Part shown: positions 52,436 through 53,320 of the stretch, piece by piece
Position numbering within the stretch: the stretch's first letter is position 1
How the letters are laid out: each line of letters opens with the position of its first letter
From: an uncultured Oscillospiraceae bacterium
GTDB taxonomy: Bacteria > Bacillota > Clostridia > Oscillospirales > Oscillospiraceae
Length of the DNA: 53,320 bases
Assembly: GCA_904395905.1 (NCBI GenBank)
Contig: CAJFNZ010000103.1
Coordinates: 1 to 53,320, forward strand
Direction: 5' to 3'
Position numbers and translations under genes: made by a program
The notes under the pieces: model-generated
The model's database searches: none
The model's input: only the letters and a program-made list of their open reading frames with translations
Told to the model about the DNA's origin: nothing

Positions 52436-53320
52436 ATGGAATCTGTACAAGACCATTACACCTCTATGATGGTGGCCATCCGGCGCTACGCGCCCTACGT
52501 GGACCTGGAGAAGGTGGACGCGGCGTTCCACTACGCCGAGGCCAAGCACGCCGACCAGAAGCGGAAGGACGGCTCGCCGTATATCATCCACCCCCTGGCC
52601 GTGGCGGAGATTGTCGCCGAAATCGGCCTGGACACCGACGCGGTGGTGGGCGCGCTGCTTCACGACTGCATCGAGGACACCGACTCCTCCTTTGACGACA
52701 TCGAAAAGCGGTTCGGCAAGACCGTGGCCGAGCTGGTCGAGGGCGTCACCAAGCTGACCCGGGTCCAGTACTCCACCACCGAGGAGCAGCAGATGGAGAA
52801 TCTGCGCAAGATGTTCATGGCCATGAGCAAGGACATCCGGGTCATCCTCATCAAGATTGCCGACCGGCTCCACAACACCCGCACCCTCCAGTACCAGACG
52901 CCGGCCAAGCAAATCAGCAAGTCCATGGAGACCATGGAGATCTACGCCCCCCTGGCCCACCGGCTGGGCATGCAGAAAATCAAGTGGGAGCTGGAGGACG
53001 AGTCCCTCAAGTATCTGGAGCCGGAGGCCTACAACGAGATCATGGCCTATCTGGACGCCCATGAGGAACAGGCCAACCAGTTTATGCGGGGCGTCCAGTC
53101 CAAGATCACCACGCGTCTTTCCAGCGTGGGCATCCACGGCAAAATCTACGGCCGTATCAAGCATGTCTACTCCATCTTCCGCAAGATGAAGTCCCAGCAC
53201 AAGACCATCGACGAGCTGTACGACCTCTACGCCTTCCGCATCATCGTGGACACCATCCCCGATTGCTACAACGTGCTGGGCCATATCCACGACCTGTTTA
53301 ATCTGGTGCCGGGCCGGTTC
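52436..53320 (+). CDS. relA: RelA/SpoT bifunctional (p)ppGpp synthetase/hydrolase, N-terminal part (runs off window)
   Basis: Translated from ATG 52436 (not in supplied ORF track because no stop in window): KRKDGSPYIIHPLAVAEIVAEIGLDTDAVVGALLHDCIEDTD (HD domain), KIADRLHNTRTLQY, KIYGRIKHVYSIFRKM, DLYAFRIIVDT. Confidence 0.96.
   Translation, partial: MESVQDHYTSMMVAIRRYAPYVDLEKVDAAFHYAEAKHADQKRKDGSPYIIHPLAVAEIVAEIGLDTDAVVGALLHDCIEDTDSSFDDIEKRFGKTVAELVEGVTKLTRVQYSTTEEQQMENLRKMFMAMSKDIRVILIKIADRLHNTRTLQYQTPAKQISKSMETMEIYAPLAHRLGMQKIKWELEDESLKYLEPEAYNEIMAYLDAHEEQANQFMRGVQSKITTRLSSVGIHGKIYGRIKHVYSIFRKMKSQHKTIDELYDLYAFRIIVDTIPDCYNVLGHIHDLFNLVPGRF

Noticed and set aside
1-53320. Prophage, transposon, integrase, tRNA or rRNA
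   Set aside because: No integrase/transposase/phage structural motifs or tRNA/rRNA signatures recognised by eye; a dedicated tRNA or IS search was not possible here.

Overview
The window is about 53 kb of GC-rich Firmicutes DNA. Protein style and codon usage suggest a gut Oscillospiraceae-type Clostridia, but that is inferred, not searched. The flanks are mostly chromosomal housekeeping and cell-envelope genes: tpiA 3' end, CBS protein, C39-like peptidase, TraX-like protein, MBOAT/DHHW acylation pair, thioredoxin reductase-like, AMIN/amidase, SLH protein, Mini-III, RqcH/NFACT, ECF sigma, DAG kinase-like, two parvulin-like foldases, M29 aminopeptidase, split ChrA, recJ and relA/spoT. The centre (about 3.9-27.8 kb) is a 24-gene carbohydrate, sugar-acid or polyol catabolic island. 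It encodes nine dehydrogenases from five families, a divergent DeoC-like aldolase, an HpcH/HpaI aldolase, two PfkB kinases, a split transketolase, a transaldolase-like protein, a TIM-barrel isomerase/epimerase, AraC and GntR/FadR regulators and a complete Liv-type (branched-chain amino acid-type) ABC transporter. The substrate cannot be read from the sequence, and this island is the best candidate for an undescribed pathway. Other notable items are a 97/98-bp triple tandem repeat, a nested/pseudoknot-capable palindrome region upstream of a CD3324/Mor-like HTH gene, several operator-like repeat arrays at promoters, a lipoprotein made of two duplicated domains, and unannotated small ORFs. No tRNA, rRNA, CRISPR or transposase was recognised.
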